DNA of 58,351 bases. It comes from Tannerellaceae bacterium. GTDB taxonomy: Bacteria; Bacteroidota; Bacteroidia; Bacteroidales; Tannerellaceae. Every line of letters starts with the position of its first letter. The first letter of the stretch is position 1. A program made the position numbers and the translations under genes. The DNA lies in contig JAITGS010000003.1 of NCBI GenBank assembly GCA_031280435.1, positions 1 through 58,351 of the forward strand. Reading direction: 5' to 3'. Positions 58,140 through 58,351 of the stretch are shown piece after piece. The notes under the pieces are model-generated. The model searched no databases, was not told the origin of the DNA, and worked only from the letters and a program-made list of their open reading frames with translations.

Positions 58140-58162
58140 TCAGGGTCAGGCCTGATGAAACA

Positions 58163-58203
58163 GATAAGGGTCATTCCGGCGCAATGCCGTAATGACCCTT
58201 ATC
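58163..58203. terminator. 41-bp near-perfect inverted repeat after lpxH
   Basis: GATAAGGGTCATTCCGGC pairs with GCCGTAATGACCCTTATC with one mismatch, around a GCAAT loop. It can act as a terminator, although the T-run is poor. The GGTCATT core is the same as in the ends of inverted-repeat element I, so it may be a related short palindrome. Confidence 0.6.
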
Positions 58204-58225
58204 CGTTTAGTGAAGTCGCTATTCG

Positions 58226-58351
58226 CTAATGCCCATTCGGCGATCCTCCGAACGAGCATTCGGCGATCCTCCGAACGAGCATTCGGCGATCCTCCGAACG
58301 AGCATTCGGCGATCCTCCGAACGAGCATTCGGCGATCCTCCGAACGAGCAT
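58226..58351. repeat. Tandem array 8, 23-bp units, cut by the window edge
   Basis: About five units of CATTCGGCGATCCTCCGAACGAG, with CATT at 58234, 58257, 58280 and onwards in 23-bp steps. Each unit holds a dyad TTCGG-CGATCCT-CCGAA (17 bp). The array continues beyond the window. Frames that stay open through it are not called. Confidence 0.9.

Noticed and set aside
58146-58328. 60-residue minus-strand ORF over array 8
   Set aside because: Translation of the 23-bp repeat with no other support.

Overview
The window reads as a chromosomal segment of a member of the Bacteroidales (Bacteroidota), rather GC-rich for that order. The evidence is the gene content: a C10 (streptopain-type) peptidase with a type IX secretion tail, a FimA/Mfa-type fimbrillin lipoprotein, a Wza/Wzc capsule export pair, DUF3822, DUF6261, DUF6599 and DUF4469 proteins, a GH3/serine hydrolase fusion, the purM-prfA-pyrF order, and many promoters with the Bacteroidota -7 box TAnnTTTG. 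A gut- or mouth-type Bacteroidales near Tannerella/Parabacteroides is plausible, but I cannot name a genus. No rRNA, tRNA, CRISPR array, phage or intact insertion sequence was seen.

Layout: 0.5-2.5 kb rsmD, DUF3822 and a membrane-anchored protein (minus); 2.6-4.0 kb RecD-like helicase (plus); 4.1-5.9 kb lepA (minus); 6.9-8.5 kb xerD and an LPS-kinase-like protein (plus); 8.5-9.7 kb glycosyltransferase (minus); 9.9-12.8 kb C10 peptidase and Gfo/Idh oxidoreductase (plus); 12.8-15.5 kb a GH172-like lipoprotein and prfB with its +1 frameshift (minus); 16.1-17.1 kb DUF6261 protein (plus); 17.5-24.3 kb a tightly packed minus-strand run of wza, wzc, PHP phosphatase, znuA-like, znuC-like and S37 peptidase; 24.4-27.3 kb GH3/serine hydrolase; 27.7-31.8 kb a degenerate GH51-like lipoprotein, DUF6599 and a Tat-exported aldo/keto reductase; 32.5-33.2 kb a small hypothetical protein; 33.6-36.7 kb purM-prfA-pyrF; 36.9-37.7 kb DUF1080; 37.9-38.3 kb DUF4469-like; 38.9-40.3 kb a PDZ protein; 40.4-42.8 kb mutS2; 44.0-50.9 kb Ig-like lipoprotein, DUF3108, ABC-F ATPase, Xaa-Pro aminopeptidase and gamma-carbonic anhydrase; 51.1-53.0 kb fimbrillin and a small ORF; 53.9-58.1 kb nitronate monooxygenase-like, M3 peptidase, SufT-like and lpxH.

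The coding content is mostly housekeeping and envelope/secretion functions. The unusual part lies between the genes. Eight of the long intergenic regions hold tandem arrays. Each array has its own sequence, but seven of them share an architecture: an imperfect palindrome of about 16-28 bp recurring every 40-42 bp (six arrays) or every 21 bp (one array), i.e. close to four or two helical turns. The eighth, at the window edge, has a 23-bp period. Within the array at 5.98-6.83 kb the palindrome sequence changes from unit to unit while dyad symmetry and spacing persist. The same spaces also hold four copies of a 124-167-bp inverted-repeat element with GGTCATTCCCGCG ends, three copies of an exactly 122-bp hairpin element, and perfect 22-bp and 28-bp palindromes. 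At least one locus looks like a palindromic module swapped inside a conserved shell. This layered palindromic intergenic architecture is the best candidate for something undescribed; its function is unknown and any role stated here is inference.
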